Below are positions 1-9,044 of a stretch of DNA of 32,171 nucleotides, piece by piece. The translations under genes and the position numbers were made by a program. Within the stretch, counting starts at the first letter, position 1; each line of letters opens with the position of its first letter. The stretch comes from Bacteroidota bacterium (GTDB lineage: Bacteria; Bacteroidota; Bacteroidia; Bacteroidales; Prolixibacteraceae). The stretch spans positions 1-32,171 of the forward strand of contig JAHEYT010000074.1 of assembly GCA_023251455.1 (NCBI GenBank). Reading direction: 5' to 3'. Below the pieces are notes generated by a model that saw nothing but the letters and a program-made list of their open reading frames with translations, did no database searches and had not been told where the DNA came from.

Positions 1-105
1 AAACAAAGAACCATCAATACCTCTCCGGAAGCAAATCGCAAATCAAATGACACAAATACAACTGCTATAAATTATTAAGCATACTAAATTTCAAAAACCA
101 AAATC

Positions 106-1197
106 ATGAATTTGAAACTACTTTTTATTACAATTTTATCAGCAGGAATGACATGCATGGCTCAGGACATGAACAATGTCCAATTTCCGCACATGCAAAA
201 AACTTCGGCACGTAAAGAAATCAGGATACCCAATATTTTAGGTTTTCAAACCCTGAAATGTGATTTCCACATGCACACCATTTTTTCGGATGGGGTGGTA
301 TGGCCAACTGTTCGTGTTACCGAAGCTTGGGAAGAAGGATTGGATGCGATTGCTATAACCGATCATATCGAAAATAATCCCTCAAAGAAATTTGTAACAG
401 GCGACCACAATGCCTCATTCGATATAGCTATTAGCGAAGCAGATGAAAAGAATATTATTCTCATCCACGCTGGGGAAGTTACCCGTGACATGCCTCCCGG
501 ACATCTAAATGCATTGTTCCTTAACGATGTCAATCCACTCGACACAGCTTCTCCTATTGATGCTTTAATGGCTGCGAAGAAACAAGGAGCTTTTATTATT
601 TGGAATCATCCGGGATGGAAAGCCCAGCAACCCGACACCTGTTTGTGGATGCCCATGCATCAGGAATTATTCGAAAAAGGTCTGATCAATGGAATTGAAG
701 TTTTTAATGAGCAGGAATATTATCCGGTGGTTTTGGACTGGTGCTTGAACCGTAAAATAGCGGTCATCAGCAATTCCGACATTCACGATGTAACAGCCCA
801 TTTCTACGACATCGAAAACGGGAAGCACCGCCCGATGACTTTGGTGTTTGCCAAAGATCGCAGCCAGCAATCGATCAAAGAAGCAATGTTCGAAAATCGC
901 ACCCTGGCTTATTTCGATAACAAGCTGGCTGGGAAAAAAGAGCTGCTGGAAGCCATTTTCAAAGCATCGGTATCGGCCAGCCCAACAGGAAAAACTGATG
1001 GGGAAAACCGCGAATTGTATGAAGTGAGCAATATTTCGGCTATCCCGTTTATTGTCGAAAATATGAAAGGTCAAACAGTTACTGTACCAGCCGAATCAAC
1101 AATTGTTTTACCTCTAAACCTAGCCGACTATCAGGAACTTACTATTCGGAATTGTTATACCGGATCGAATTCGGTTCTTCATGTAAATATGCCTTAA
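106..1197 (+). CDS. Secreted PHP-domain phosphoesterase (Sb-PDE-like phosphodiesterase)
   Basis: 363 residues. An N-terminal signal peptide (about residues 1-19, ending MAQ) predicts export to the periplasm; Cys17 is not in a convincing lipobox. The PHP metal-binding set is visible: H55 and H57 (DFHMH), D62, D86-H87 (ITDHIE), E124 (HAGE), H133, H168 (NHPGW), and D225/H227 (SNSDIHD). About residues 280-363 form a separate C-terminal beta-rich part, as in the bacterial Sb-PDE-type PHP phosphodiesterases as I recall them. PHP enzymes hydrolyse phosphoester bonds with two or three metals. The gene lies 26 bp before a PbfA-like gene in a phosphonate locus, so I infer that it releases aminoethylphosphonate from a phosphonate mono- or diester such as a phosphonolipid head group. 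The fold is near certain; the substrate is inference. Confidence 0.85.
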   Translation: MNLKLLFITILSAGMTCMAQDMNNVQFPHMQKTSARKEIRIPNILGFQTLKCDFHMHTIFSDGVVWPTVRVTEAWEEGLDAIAITDHIENNPSKKFVTGDHNASFDIAISEADEKNIILIHAGEVTRDMPPGHLNALFLNDVNPLDTASPIDALMAAKKQGAFIIWNHPGWKAQQPDTCLWMPMHQELFEKGLINGIEVFNEQEYYPVVLDWCLNRKIAVISNSDIHDVTAHFYDIENGKHRPMTLVFAKDRSQQSIKEAMFENRTLAYFDNKLAGKKELLEAIFKASVSASPTGKTDGENRELYEVSNISAIPFIVENMKGQTVTVPAESTIVLPLNLADYQELTIRNCYTGSNSVLHVNMP

Positions 1198-1223
1198 ACC
1201 CCGTTCAAACTAAATATCAACAG

Positions 1224-2573
1224 ATGAATTTAACTGAGGGCGATATTAACATTTCGGACGGACGCCAAAAGTGGAATCAGAAAATTACCGATCCAATTAC
1301 CCGCCAGATTCTGGCCGACGATGCGCGTTACTTTTTACATCAGTCAATGTCAACTCCATGTTTGGATGTGCTGGAAAGCTGTAAAGGGAGCGAAATAAAA
1401 ACAATCTCAGGAAAACATTTGCTCGATTTCCACGGAAACAATGTCCATCAGTTGGGCTACGGAAACGATTATGTGATTAGCCAGATAGTAGAACAACTAA
1501 AGAGCCTGCCATTTTCGCCACGGAGATACACGAATGAGCCAGCCGTTGAGCTTGCACAGAAACTTGCCGGTTTGTTGCCAGGCGATCTAAATCGGAGTTT
1601 ATTTGCCCCGGGCGGAACTTCGGTTATTGGCATGGCCTTGAAACTAGCCCGCGTGGTTACCGGAAAATACAAGCTGGTATCGCTTTGGGACTCTTTTCAT
1701 GGCGCTTCGCTCGATGCGATTTCTGCGGGTGGTGAAGCAATTTTCAGGAAACAAATGGGACCAATGCTTCCGGGAGTTATGCACATTCCACCGCCAACCA
1801 CTTTTCGGGGCATTTTTGGCGATACCGAAGAAGACCAGTTAAAATATGCCGACTTTCTGGAATATGTGATCGAAAAAGATGGTGAAGTGGGCGCATTCCT
1901 AGCCGAAACAATCCGGAATACCGATGTGCAGATTCCATCGAAAGCTTATTGGAAGCGGGTTCGCGAAATATGCACAAAGCATCGTGTCCTGCTGATTCTC
2001 GACGAAATTCCAATCGCTCTTGGTCGCACAGGAAAAATGTTTGCCTTCGAAAACTTCGGCATCGAACCCGACATTATCTGTTTAGGAAAAGGACTTGGTG
2101 GCGGTATCATGCCATTTGCGGCCATGATCGCCCGCGACAGTTATAATGTCGCGCAAGATATTTCGCTTGGGCATTACACACACGAAAAAAGTCCCTTGGG
2201 GAGTGTGGCTGCACTGGCAACATTAAATTACATCGAAAAGGAGAATCTTCTTCAGAAAGTGCAAGATGATGGACTTTGGTTTGGGAATGAACTTCATAAA
2301 CTGAAAGAACAATTTCCGATAATTGGCGACGTGCGCGGTCTCGGACTTCTCTGGGGCATTGAACTTGTAAAGAATCGGGAAACAAAGGGAAAGGCAACCC
2401 AAGAAGCAGAGATGATCATGTACGACTGTATACAGAATGGCTTAAGCTTTAAAGTTTCGCAGGGAAATGTGCTTCAATTGACTCCGGCGCTTACAATCTG
2501 CAGGGACGATTTGCAAAAAGCGATCTCCATTCTTTCACAGGCTTTCAGTATTCACACGGTTAAAAATTTATAA
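1224..2573 (+). CDS. pbfA: Class III PLP enzyme, probable (R)-1-hydroxy-2-aminoethylphosphonate ammonia-lyase
   Basis: 449 residues from the ATG at 1224; a longer frame from TTG at 1152 would overlap the previous gene and is unlikely. It is a cytoplasmic fold-type I, class III aminotransferase relative. PLP-binding D260 sits in LILDEI and the Schiff-base lysine K289 in LGKGLGGG; the phosphate-binding APGGTS segment is present. The usual DEVQTGxGRTG motif reads DEIPIALGRTG. In this superfamily, members next to phnW and phnX are typically PbfA, which eliminates ammonia from (R)-1-hydroxy-2-AEP to give phosphonoacetaldehyde, the PhnX substrate. Both partner genes are in this locus. Alternatives are an AEP:pyruvate transaminase of the PhnW2 type or ethanolamine-phosphate phospholyase. 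The family is certain; the exact reaction rests on context. Confidence 0.75.
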   Translation: MNLTEGDINISDGRQKWNQKITDPITRQILADDARYFLHQSMSTPCLDVLESCKGSEIKTISGKHLLDFHGNNVHQLGYGNDYVISQIVEQLKSLPFSPRRYTNEPAVELAQKLAGLLPGDLNRSLFAPGGTSVIGMALKLARVVTGKYKLVSLWDSFHGASLDAISAGGEAIFRKQMGPMLPGVMHIPPPTTFRGIFGDTEEDQLKYADFLEYVIEKDGEVGAFLAETIRNTDVQIPSKAYWKRVREICTKHRVLLILDEIPIALGRTGKMFAFENFGIEPDIICLGKGLGGGIMPFAAMIARDSYNVAQDISLGHYTHEKSPLGSVAALATLNYIEKENLLQKVQDDGLWFGNELHKLKEQFPIIGDVRGLGLLWGIELVKNRETKGKATQEAEMIMYDCIQNGLSFKVSQGNVLQLTPALTICRDDLQKAISILSQAFSIHTVKNL

Positions 2574-2588
2574 AATGTGTTGAGAAAC

Positions 2589-2605
2589 ATTAATCGAAGA
2601 TTAAT
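2589..2605. promoter_or_regulatory. Inverted repeat, possible operator
   Basis: A perfect 7-bp inverted repeat (ATTAATC, 3-nt spacer gaa, GATTAAT) sits 65 bp before the ATG at 2670 and just after the pbfA-like gene. No T-run follows, so it does not look like an intrinsic terminator. It could be a regulator site for the downstream exported-protein/SusCD block. AT-rich repeats of this size can arise by chance, so this is a weak call. Confidence 0.25.
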
Positions 2606-2669
2606 CTATTTCTAATTACATCACAATATAACATTCTGACTTTTGTAACGATAAATAAGCAGCTTTAAG

Positions 2670-3209
2670 ATGAAAACAAAATTACTTTTTGCAGTTATTA
2701 TTTTTTCTGCAGTATCAGGAAAGATATTTGCCCAAGACGCAATAGCCATGAATTTTACCGGCGATACCAAGTCAACAAAAAATGCTGTTGCCGAGTTGCC
2801 ACGTTTTGAGTTCAGGGCTTCATCGAACGAAGCTGATTTGAGTTCTGTTTCGAAAGAGATGATCGGCGAACATGCACTTGGTTCTATCGTTTCCGAGAAG
2901 TTGTATTTGCTCGAAGCCAAATATACCTATCAGGTCTCAATCGTACCCGGAAATCCCCAAACCCGCACCATGGTGCGCAAACCAGTTATCTACGATGCCG
3001 TAAGGAAAATTGAGCGCAACCTGAAAAAACAGGTAAAAAAGGGCGAGATTTCTACCGAAATCGCATCCGGAGAATTCAATAAAGTTTTGGATGTTGCCTT
3101 TAATGTATTGACAGCAGAAACTGCCAGTTTCGAAAAAGCAATCACCGAGACCAATGATGTAAACTCGCTGACAAACCTATTTACCAAACGGGTAACCCTG
3201 ATATTTTAA
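2670..3209 (+). CDS. Exported protein of unknown function in phosphonate locus
   Basis: 179 residues; I recognise no family. The N-terminus is a clear signal peptide ending at about residue 22 (IFAQD), so the mature protein is about 157 residues and periplasmic or outer-membrane-facing. It has no Cys lipobox, no transmembrane segment after the signal, and a charged, mostly helical-looking middle (KIERNLKKQVKKGE). The last ten residues (LFTKRVTLIF) end in a hydrophobic phenylalanine, but the protein is too short for a normal barrel. It lies between the PLP lyase and the SusC-like gene on the same strand, so a role in handling the same substrate is plausible. Confidence 0.7.
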   Translation: MKTKLLFAVIIFSAVSGKIFAQDAIAMNFTGDTKSTKNAVAELPRFEFRASSNEADLSSVSKEMIGEHALGSIVSEKLYLLEAKYTYQVSIVPGNPQTRTMVRKPVIYDAVRKIERNLKKQVKKGEISTEIASGEFNKVLDVAFNVLTAETASFEKAITETNDVNSLTNLFTKRVTLIF

Positions 3210-3252
3210 ACATCACCAAAACAGATTGATTTTACTGGTTTTTATAGCGTTA

Positions 3253-3271
3253 AATGCTGTAAACAGCCATT
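3253..3271. promoter_or_regulatory. Near-palindrome upstream of the SusC-like gene
   Basis: The spacer before the SusC-like gene holds a 19-bp near-palindrome (AATG.CTGT.AA.ACAG.CCATT, one bulged base) about 46 bp before the ATG. It has no T-run. It could be an operator for the SusCD pair; I see no convincing Bacteroidota -7/-33 promoter beside it. Low confidence. Confidence 0.2.
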
Positions 3272-3316
3272 TCTATGTCTAAAAAATTGTAGAGTATTAA
3301 TTCTAACCACGTTAAA

Positions 3317-6300
3317 ATGCAAAAATTTATCTTATTAATTATCACGTTCCTGATAATTGGATCGACAGTATTTGCCCAAAAAGCAACTGTTGAAGGGACG
3401 GTAAAAACCAGCAATGGAGAGAGTCTTCCAAGTGCCACCATACAGGTGAAAGGAACCACTAGCGGAACCTTATCGGATGTTAATGGTCATTTCACAATTA
3501 TGGCCGAACCGAAAGACATTCTGGTGACATCGTACATAGGTTTCGAAACTGTTGAGATTACTGTTGGCAGCCAAAAAGTAATCAATATTACTTTAGAGGA
3601 TTCGAAACAGGAAATCAAAGAAGTTATTGTAACCGCATTGGGTATTGTTAAGGAAAAAAGCACAATCGGTTTTTCCATTCAGGATGTAAAAGGTACTGAG
3701 CTGGTTAAAGCAAGGGAACCTAATGCAATCAACGCCCTTACTGGAAAAGTAGCTGGTTTGACTATTGGCGCTTCTTCTGAAATTCTTGGAGCGCCTTCAG
3801 TTCTGCTTCGTGGAGCAACCCCACTTTATGTAGTTGATGGAGTTCCGGTTCAGACCGACACATGGAATATTAATCCTGACGATATTGAAAGCTACACGAT
3901 ATTAAAAGGCCCTACCGCTGCGGCATTGTATGGATCGAGGGGCCAATACGGCGCCATACAAATTACCACCAAACGTGGAACTACTGATAAACGCGGTTTC
4001 TCTGTCGACTTTAATTCGAGCACCATGGCCGAGAGTGGATTTTTGGCCATTCCAAAAGTTCAGGATGAATATGGTCCTGGGGACCACGGAATATATGCTT
4101 TTGCTGATGGAAAGGGAGGCGGTTTAAACGATGGCGACTACGATGTATGGGGACCTAGATTTGATGGTCAATTGATACCGCAATACGATGGGCCGTACAC
4201 GCCCGGAACGTCTTACACAACTACTTATGCCAATGGCTCAACCTACACAGGAAATATCAAACCAACTGCGTATGTTGCCCGTGGTAAAGACAACCTGAAA
4301 CGTTTTCTTGAAACCGGACTCCTTTCGAACAATAGTCTTGCCCTTTCGGCAAGCGGCGAAAAATACGATCTTCGTTTCTCAGCCTCTCACAGCTACCAGA
4401 AGGGTATCGTGCCAAATACTTCACTCAACATTACAAACTTCAACCTGACAGGTGGTTACAATGTTTCAAAGAAGCTGCGAATTAGTTCAAACATGGCTTA
4501 CAGCCGTCAATACACTCCCAATGTGCCTGATGTAAATTATGGTCCTAACAGTATAATTTACAACATCATTGCCTGGGGTGGAGCCGACTGGAACATTGAT
4601 GATATGCGCAATTACTGGCAACCCGGCAAAGAAGGTGTTCAATCGGTTTATGCAGAATACCAGCGTTACCACAATCCTTACTTCATGTCGTACGAATGGT
4701 TGCGCGGGCACTACAAAAATGACCTTACCGGAAACGTAACCCTATCATACAAATTTACCGATCACCTGAGCTTACAGGCTCGTACTGCGATTTCGACCTA
4801 CGATTTATTCCGTTCTGAAAAACTGCCTTTTTCGGCACACCCTTATGGCCGCGAAGCTGGCGAAGGCGATTACCGCGAAGACAAGCGTAACCTGTTCGAA
4901 AACAATACCGACGTATTATTGTCGTACGACCGTTATGTGGTTCCAAAACTGAATTTACACGCCACTGCGGGAGGAAACATTCGTTCCTACTCATATAGAA
5001 GCAGCTATGCCACAACCGACTATCTGAATGTTCCGGGATGGTATAACTTGAGTAATACAAAAAATCCGGTTAAATCGTACAACTTCTACGCGCCAATGCA
5101 GGTATTAAGCGCCTATGCAACTGCCGACCTTACTTACGACGATTTTCTTACACTGTCGTTAACCGGACGTGCCGATAAAAACTCGACACTGCCAACCAGT
5201 CACAACACTTATTTCTATCCTTCGGTTTCAACCAGTATCGAGATGTCAAAACTGGTAACTATTCCTTACGTTAAATCGTGGAAAGTAAGGGGTTCGTATG
5301 CCAAAGTTGGTGGCGCTCTAACATCAAGCACTATTGGTCAGTTGTGGGTTCCAGGTTATGGTGGCAACTATTATTCACCTTACGATGGCCCATCCTACCA
5401 GAACTCGGCTTCATACTCCATTGGACTGATTCAGGGAAAACCAGCCGCTGCCTTTACCAACACCATTTCGAATCCCGACCTGAAACCAAACTCAAGCTCG
5501 GCATGGGAAGTGGGTACAGATTTAGGTCTTTTCGAAAACAAACTCCTGTTCGATGTAACTTACTTTTCGAGCATCGACGGTCCTCAAATCTTCTCGTTGC
5601 CAATTTCAGGAGCAACCGGATATTCATCAGCGCTGGTGAATGGAATCAAGGTTCAGCGAAAAGGTGTCGAAATCAATGTTTCAGGTTCACCAGTTCATAA
5701 AGTCAATGGCTTTAGCTGGGATATTTCAGCAAACTATTCAACCAATCAGCGATACCTGAAAGAGATATACCCCGGAGTTGACAAACTAAATATCTATTTA
5801 AAAGTTGGTGACCGTTTAGACAAAATGTACGGCTCTGACTTCGTCAGAACTTCGGATGGCAAAATTATAAACGATGCCAGTGGCCGACCAATTCGTAACT
5901 CGGTAGCCCAATATCTTGGAAATGCAAACTCAGATTGGGTTGGTGCAATTAACAACACGTTTTCGTACAAAAATCTAAGCCTGAAAGTTCAGTTCGATGG
6001 ACGATTTGGCGGACAGATTCTTGACTATGTTGAAAAGAAAACTTATCAAGGGGGACGGCATATTAATACAGTGCTTGGCGAGATGGGTGCTGCCCGCATT
6101 AATGACACCAAGGGAATTAAATCGTATGTTGGCGAAGGTGTGGTGGTAAGCAACGCACAAGCTATCGAATACAATTCTGAAGGACAAGTTACCAATTACG
6201 ACAAACTGCAATTCGCACCCAATTCAACAGCAACTTACCTACAAGACTACATTAGCCGTTACTATGGAACCGATGTGGCCGACCGCATCAGCCGCTCTTT

Positions 6301-6523
6301 TGTGAAACTGCGCGAAGTGGTTTTGACCTACACTATCCCTCAGACGGTACTAAGCAAAACGTTTATCAAACAAGCTAATATCTCGTTTGTAGGCCGTAAC
6401 CTTTTATACTTTGCTGAACGAACTGATATTGATATCGAGCAATATGTGGATAACTATGGTTCTTCAGGACTTCAGACTCCAACAACGCGTCGCTTTGGGT
6501 TTAACCTGAATATCAGCTTCTAA
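3317..6523 (+). CDS. SusC/RagA-like TonB-dependent outer-membrane transporter
   Basis: 1068 residues, the usual SusC length. A signal peptide ends at about residue 20 (VFAQ). Residues about 24-105 form a carboxypeptidase-regulatory-like beta domain (VEGTVKTSNGESLPSATIQVKGT). Residues about 110-225 form the plug, with the typical LRGATPLYVVDGVP and ILKGPTAAALYGSRGQYGAIQITTKRG-type segments. The rest is a 22-strand barrel that ends in an aromatic residue (NLNISF). SusC proteins import substrates across the outer membrane using TonB energy, with a SusD lid. The SusD-like gene starts 37 bp downstream. No glycoside hydrolase is nearby; the flanking genes are for phosphonate breakdown, so I infer a phosphonate-bearing ligand. 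Confidence 0.95.
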   Translation: MQKFILLIITFLIIGSTVFAQKATVEGTVKTSNGESLPSATIQVKGTTSGTLSDVNGHFTIMAEPKDILVTSYIGFETVEITVGSQKVINITLEDSKQEIKEVIVTALGIVKEKSTIGFSIQDVKGTELVKAREPNAINALTGKVAGLTIGASSEILGAPSVLLRGATPLYVVDGVPVQTDTWNINPDDIESYTILKGPTAAALYGSRGQYGAIQITTKRGTTDKRGFSVDFNSSTMAESGFLAIPKVQDEYGPGDHGIYAFADGKGGGLNDGDYDVWGPRFDGQLIPQYDGPYTPGTSYTTTYANGSTYTGNIKPTAYVARGKDNLKRFLETGLLSNNSLALSASGEKYDLRFSASHSYQKGIVPNTSLNITNFNLTGGYNVSKKLRISSNMAYSRQYTPNVPDVNYGPNSIIYNIIAWGGADWNIDDMRNYWQPGKEGVQSVYAEYQRYHNPYFMSYEWLRGHYKNDLTGNVTLSYKFTDHLSLQARTAISTYDLFRSEKLPFSAHPYGREAGEGDYREDKRNLFENNTDVLLSYDRYVVPKLNLHATAGGNIRSYSYRSSYATTDYLNVPGWYNLSNTKNPVKSYNFYAPMQVLSAYATADLTYDDFLTLSLTGRADKNSTLPTSHNTYFYPSVSTSIEMSKLVTIPYVKSWKVRGSYAKVGGALTSSTIGQLWVPGYGGNYYSPYDGPSYQNSASYSIGLIQGKPAAAFTNTISNPDLKPNSSSAWEVGTDLGLFENKLLFDVTYFSSIDGPQIFSLPISGATGYSSALVNGIKVQRKGVEINVSGSPVHKVNGFSWDISANYSTNQRYLKEIYPGVDKLNIYLKVGDRLDKMYGSDFVRTSDGKIINDASGRPIRNSVAQYLGNANSDWVGAINNTFSYKNLSLKVQFDGRFGGQILDYVEKKTYQGGRHINTVLGEMGAARINDTKGIKSYVGEGVVVSNAQAIEYNSEGQVTNYDKLQFAPNSTATYLQDYISRYYGTDVADRISRSFVKLREVVLTYTIPQTVLSKTFIKQANISFVGRNLLYFAERTDIDIEQYVDNYGSSGLQTPTTRRFGFNLNISF

Positions 6524-6560
6524 TCCGATCTTTTATTTACAAATTCTCAATAACACAGAA

Positions 6561-8051
6561 ATGAAGAAAATAATCATATTTATGATGGTACTCGCAGTTG
6601 CGCTATCGTCATGTCAAAAATTCGAGGATCTGGAAAAAGATCCGAACCGTCCGGGCGAAGTGCCGCCATCACTGGTTTTTACCAATGTACTTTATAGCAC
6701 ATATTACTCACCTTGGAACGACGAAATGCGCTGGAACCAGTTTTATTGCAGTAACTATGCCTATTACGACGATCAGGAATACGACTGGACAACAACCAAC
6801 TTCAATTATAACCAGTTGAAGAATGTTAACCAAATGATCTCGGAGGCCACCCGCGTTGGTATGGCTGCCAACAATCCATATTCGGCGCTTGGTAAATTTT
6901 TCAAAGCCTATTTCTTTGTGGATATGAGCCTGAAACTGGGTGATGTTCCGTTAACCGATGCATTGAAAAGTCTGGACAATACGGCACCTAAATACGACAC
7001 ACAGAAAGCTGTGTTTAAACAGGCACTTACCTGGCTGGAAGAATCAAACGCTGAGTTGCAGACACTGATTAACAGCGGAGACCAAACTTTAACCGGAGAT
7101 TTTATGCTTGGCAACGACCTGAAGAAATGGCAAAAAGTCGTGAATAGCTACAAGCTTCGCGTTTTAATCACTTTGAGCAAAAAAGAGTCGGATACCGACC
7201 TGAACATCAAAACCCAGTTTGCCAATATCGTGACCAACCCGACCAAATATCCGGTAATGACTTCACTAGATGATAACCTGAAGTTTACGTACAACAGTTC
7301 GACTGATAAATATCCACTTAATCAGGATAACTACGGACAAACAGCTACCCGAAACAACATGGCGGCAACTTATCTGAATACACTGGCATCGCTGAAAGAT
7401 CCACGTACTTTCATTGTAGCAGATCCGGCCCCAGCCAAAATAAAAGCAGGCTTAACTGCTACTGATTTTGGTGCTTATGTAGGGGCAAGCTCAGGCGAAA
7501 GTTTGGACGACATGTCAACCAAAATGCTAAATGGCGAATATTCTCCGATCAGTAAAAGCCATTATTATAGCTCATACCTTGGCGAACCTTGTATTCAGAT
7601 TGGCTATTCCGAAGTATGTTTCAACATTGCCGAAGGCATTAACCGTGGTTGGGTTGCCGGAAACGCTGAAGATTACTACACCAAAGGCATTAAAGCATCA
7701 TGGACTTTCCATGGGGTAACCGATGTAGAAACGAAATGGACAGCATACTATGCTCAGCCTTCAGTTAAATTAAGCAGCACTGCGGCAACAGCTTTAACTC
7801 AAATCCTGACCCAGAAATACCTGGCTTTTTTCCAGAATTCAGGTTGGGAAGCTTACAACAATTACCGCCGGACAGGTGTGCCAACGTTCCTTACCGGCGC
7901 TGGTACTGCCAACAGCGGACGTATTGCCAAACGCTGGCAATATCCAAGTTCCGAACGAACTACCAACGCCACCAATTACAAGGCAGCATTGACAAGTCAA
8001 TTCGGCGCCGAAACCGATGATATCAATTCCGAAATGTGGATCATCAAATAA
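6561..8051 (+). CDS. SusD/RagB-like outer-membrane lipoprotein (SusD-like_2 type)
   Basis: 496 residues. It has a lipoprotein signal peptide with lipobox ALSSC (Cys18), so it should be anchored on the outer membrane facing outward. The N-terminal DPNRPGEVPPSLVFTNVL stretch and the TPR-like helical body (FKAYFFVDMSLKLGDVP) match the SusD-like_2 family. SusD proteins cap the SusC barrel and bind ligand. The gene is paired directly with the SusC-like gene and is followed by a strong terminator hairpin (8086-8114), so SusC and SusD end one transcript. The unusual neighbours (PhnX, PhnW, PbfA-like) suggest a phosphonate conjugate rather than a plain glycan. Confidence 0.93.
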   Translation: MKKIIIFMMVLAVALSSCQKFEDLEKDPNRPGEVPPSLVFTNVLYSTYYSPWNDEMRWNQFYCSNYAYYDDQEYDWTTTNFNYNQLKNVNQMISEATRVGMAANNPYSALGKFFKAYFFVDMSLKLGDVPLTDALKSLDNTAPKYDTQKAVFKQALTWLEESNAELQTLINSGDQTLTGDFMLGNDLKKWQKVVNSYKLRVLITLSKKESDTDLNIKTQFANIVTNPTKYPVMTSLDDNLKFTYNSSTDKYPLNQDNYGQTATRNNMAATYLNTLASLKDPRTFIVADPAPAKIKAGLTATDFGAYVGASSGESLDDMSTKMLNGEYSPISKSHYYSSYLGEPCIQIGYSEVCFNIAEGINRGWVAGNAEDYYTKGIKASWTFHGVTDVETKWTAYYAQPSVKLSSTAATALTQILTQKYLAFFQNSGWEAYNNYRRTGVPTFLTGAGTANSGRIAKRWQYPSSERTTNATNYKAALTSQFGAETDDINSEMWIIK

Positions 8052-8085
8052 ACAGCATTCTTTATATTTCCCCTTCTTTTATTTG

Positions 8086-8114
8086 CCCTGACAGCTTTCC
8101 CTGTCAGGGTTTTT
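8086..8114 (+). terminator. Intrinsic terminator after the SusD-like gene
   Basis: A 9-bp perfect stem (CCCTGACAG, 6-nt loop, CTGTCAGGG) is followed by TTTTT. It lies 35 bp after the SusD-like stop and 38 bp before the phnX ATG, so it should end or attenuate the upstream transcript and separate outer-membrane genes from the catabolic genes. Confidence 0.85.
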
Positions 8115-8151
8115 ATGGTAAAAATATTTGTTCAAAACATTGATATACAAT

Positions 8152-9030
8152 ATGAATAAGCTCAAAAATATAAAAGCAGTCATTTTCGACTGGGCAGGAA
8201 CAATCATCGATTACGGGTGCATGGCGCCAACGCAGGTATTTATTGAAGTTTTCAGGAAAAAAGACATTATCCTGAGCATGGAGGAGGCCCGTACTCCCAT
8301 GGGCCTGGCAAAAAAAGACCATGTTCGCGCACTATTCCAACTCGATACTGTGCAAAAACAATGGCTGGCCGAATATGGCCGAATGCCTTCGGAAACCGAT
8401 GTCGAAAACATCTATTCAGAATTGGAGCCTTCATTGGCGGCAATTGTAAAAGACTACTGTGACCCGATTCCGGGAGCGATTAAGTTGATCAAGTCGCTCC
8501 AGGATCAAGGTATTAAAGTAGGAACTACCACAGGATATGTCGAAGAAATGATGAATAATATTATCCCAATCACCTCAGCTATCGGATTATTACCCGATGC
8601 AATAGTCAGCTCATCTGAAGTGTCAGCTGGTCGACCGGCACCTTGGATGATTTACTTGAATTGCGAAATTATGGAAGTCTATCCACTCAGTCAAATGGTA
8701 AAAATTGGCGATACGGTAGCCGACATTCAGGAAGGAAAAAACGCCGGAATGTGGACCATCGGACTAACCAAATCAGGAAACGAATTGGGATTATCGCTTG
8801 CCGAAGTCAATGCCGCCGACCCCATTTGGTTAGCCGAACAGATTGCCCTCGCTGGCCGGAAATTGTTGAATGCCGGAGCTGATTTTGTAGCCGAAGGTGT
8901 TTGGGATTGTTGGGCGGTCCTGGAAGAACTTGACAGGCAAATTAAGGAAAATATCACAATCCAAAGACAGACAATACCCAATATCACCAAAGGGAAACAG
9001 GTGTTCAATTATTTCCCTGTTTTCTTTTGA
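8152..9030 (+). CDS. phnX: Phosphonoacetaldehyde hydrolase (phosphonatase)
   Basis: 292 residues from the ATG at 8152; the in-frame TTG at 8128 is a poor start. It is a cytoplasmic HAD-superfamily enzyme that cleaves the C-P bond of phosphonoacetaldehyde to acetaldehyde and phosphate. The nucleophile is D13 in FDWAGT, and the Schiff-base lysine is K54 in the cap domain (MGLAKKDH), both matching the known PhnX pattern. Later HAD motifs are TTGYVEEM and KIGDTVADIQEGKNAGMW. PhnX proteins are usually about 265-275 residues; this one has about 20 extra C-terminal residues (after IKENITI) whose codons overlap a terminator-like hairpin. Its substrate is supplied by PhnW and probably PbfA in this locus. 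Confidence 0.96.
   Translation: MNKLKNIKAVIFDWAGTIIDYGCMAPTQVFIEVFRKKDIILSMEEARTPMGLAKKDHVRALFQLDTVQKQWLAEYGRMPSETDVENIYSELEPSLAAIVKDYCDPIPGAIKLIKSLQDQGIKVGTTTGYVEEMMNNIIPITSAIGLLPDAIVSSSEVSAGRPAPWMIYLNCEIMEVYPLSQMVKIGDTVADIQEGKNAGMWTIGLTKSGNELGLSLAEVNAADPIWLAEQIALAGRKLLNAGADFVAEGVWDCWAVLEELDRQIKENITIQRQTIPNITKGKQVFNYFPVFF
8995..9027 (+). terminator. Terminator-like hairpin overlapping the phnX stop region
   Basis: AAACAGG (8995-9001) pairs with CCTGTTT (9016-9022) and is followed by CTTTT, just before the TGA at 9028-9030. A competing pairing, GGGAAA (8992-8997) with TTTCCC (9012-9017), shares the same arms. The hairpin lies inside the last codons of phnX and ahead of the MFS gene, so it may attenuate transcription into the transporter and phnW. 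It is a weaker stem than the other terminators here. Confidence 0.45.
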
Positions 9031-9044
9031 ACCCCAATAAAATC

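Noticed and set aside
1152..1223. N-terminal extension of the PbfA-like gene from TTG 1152
   Set aside because: It would overlap the PHP gene by 46 bp and adds residues unlike the family; ATG 1224 fits the spacing.
3210..3250. Terminator before the SusC-like gene
   Set aside because: AAAACAG and CTGGTTTT can pair only with a bulge and no proper T-run follows.
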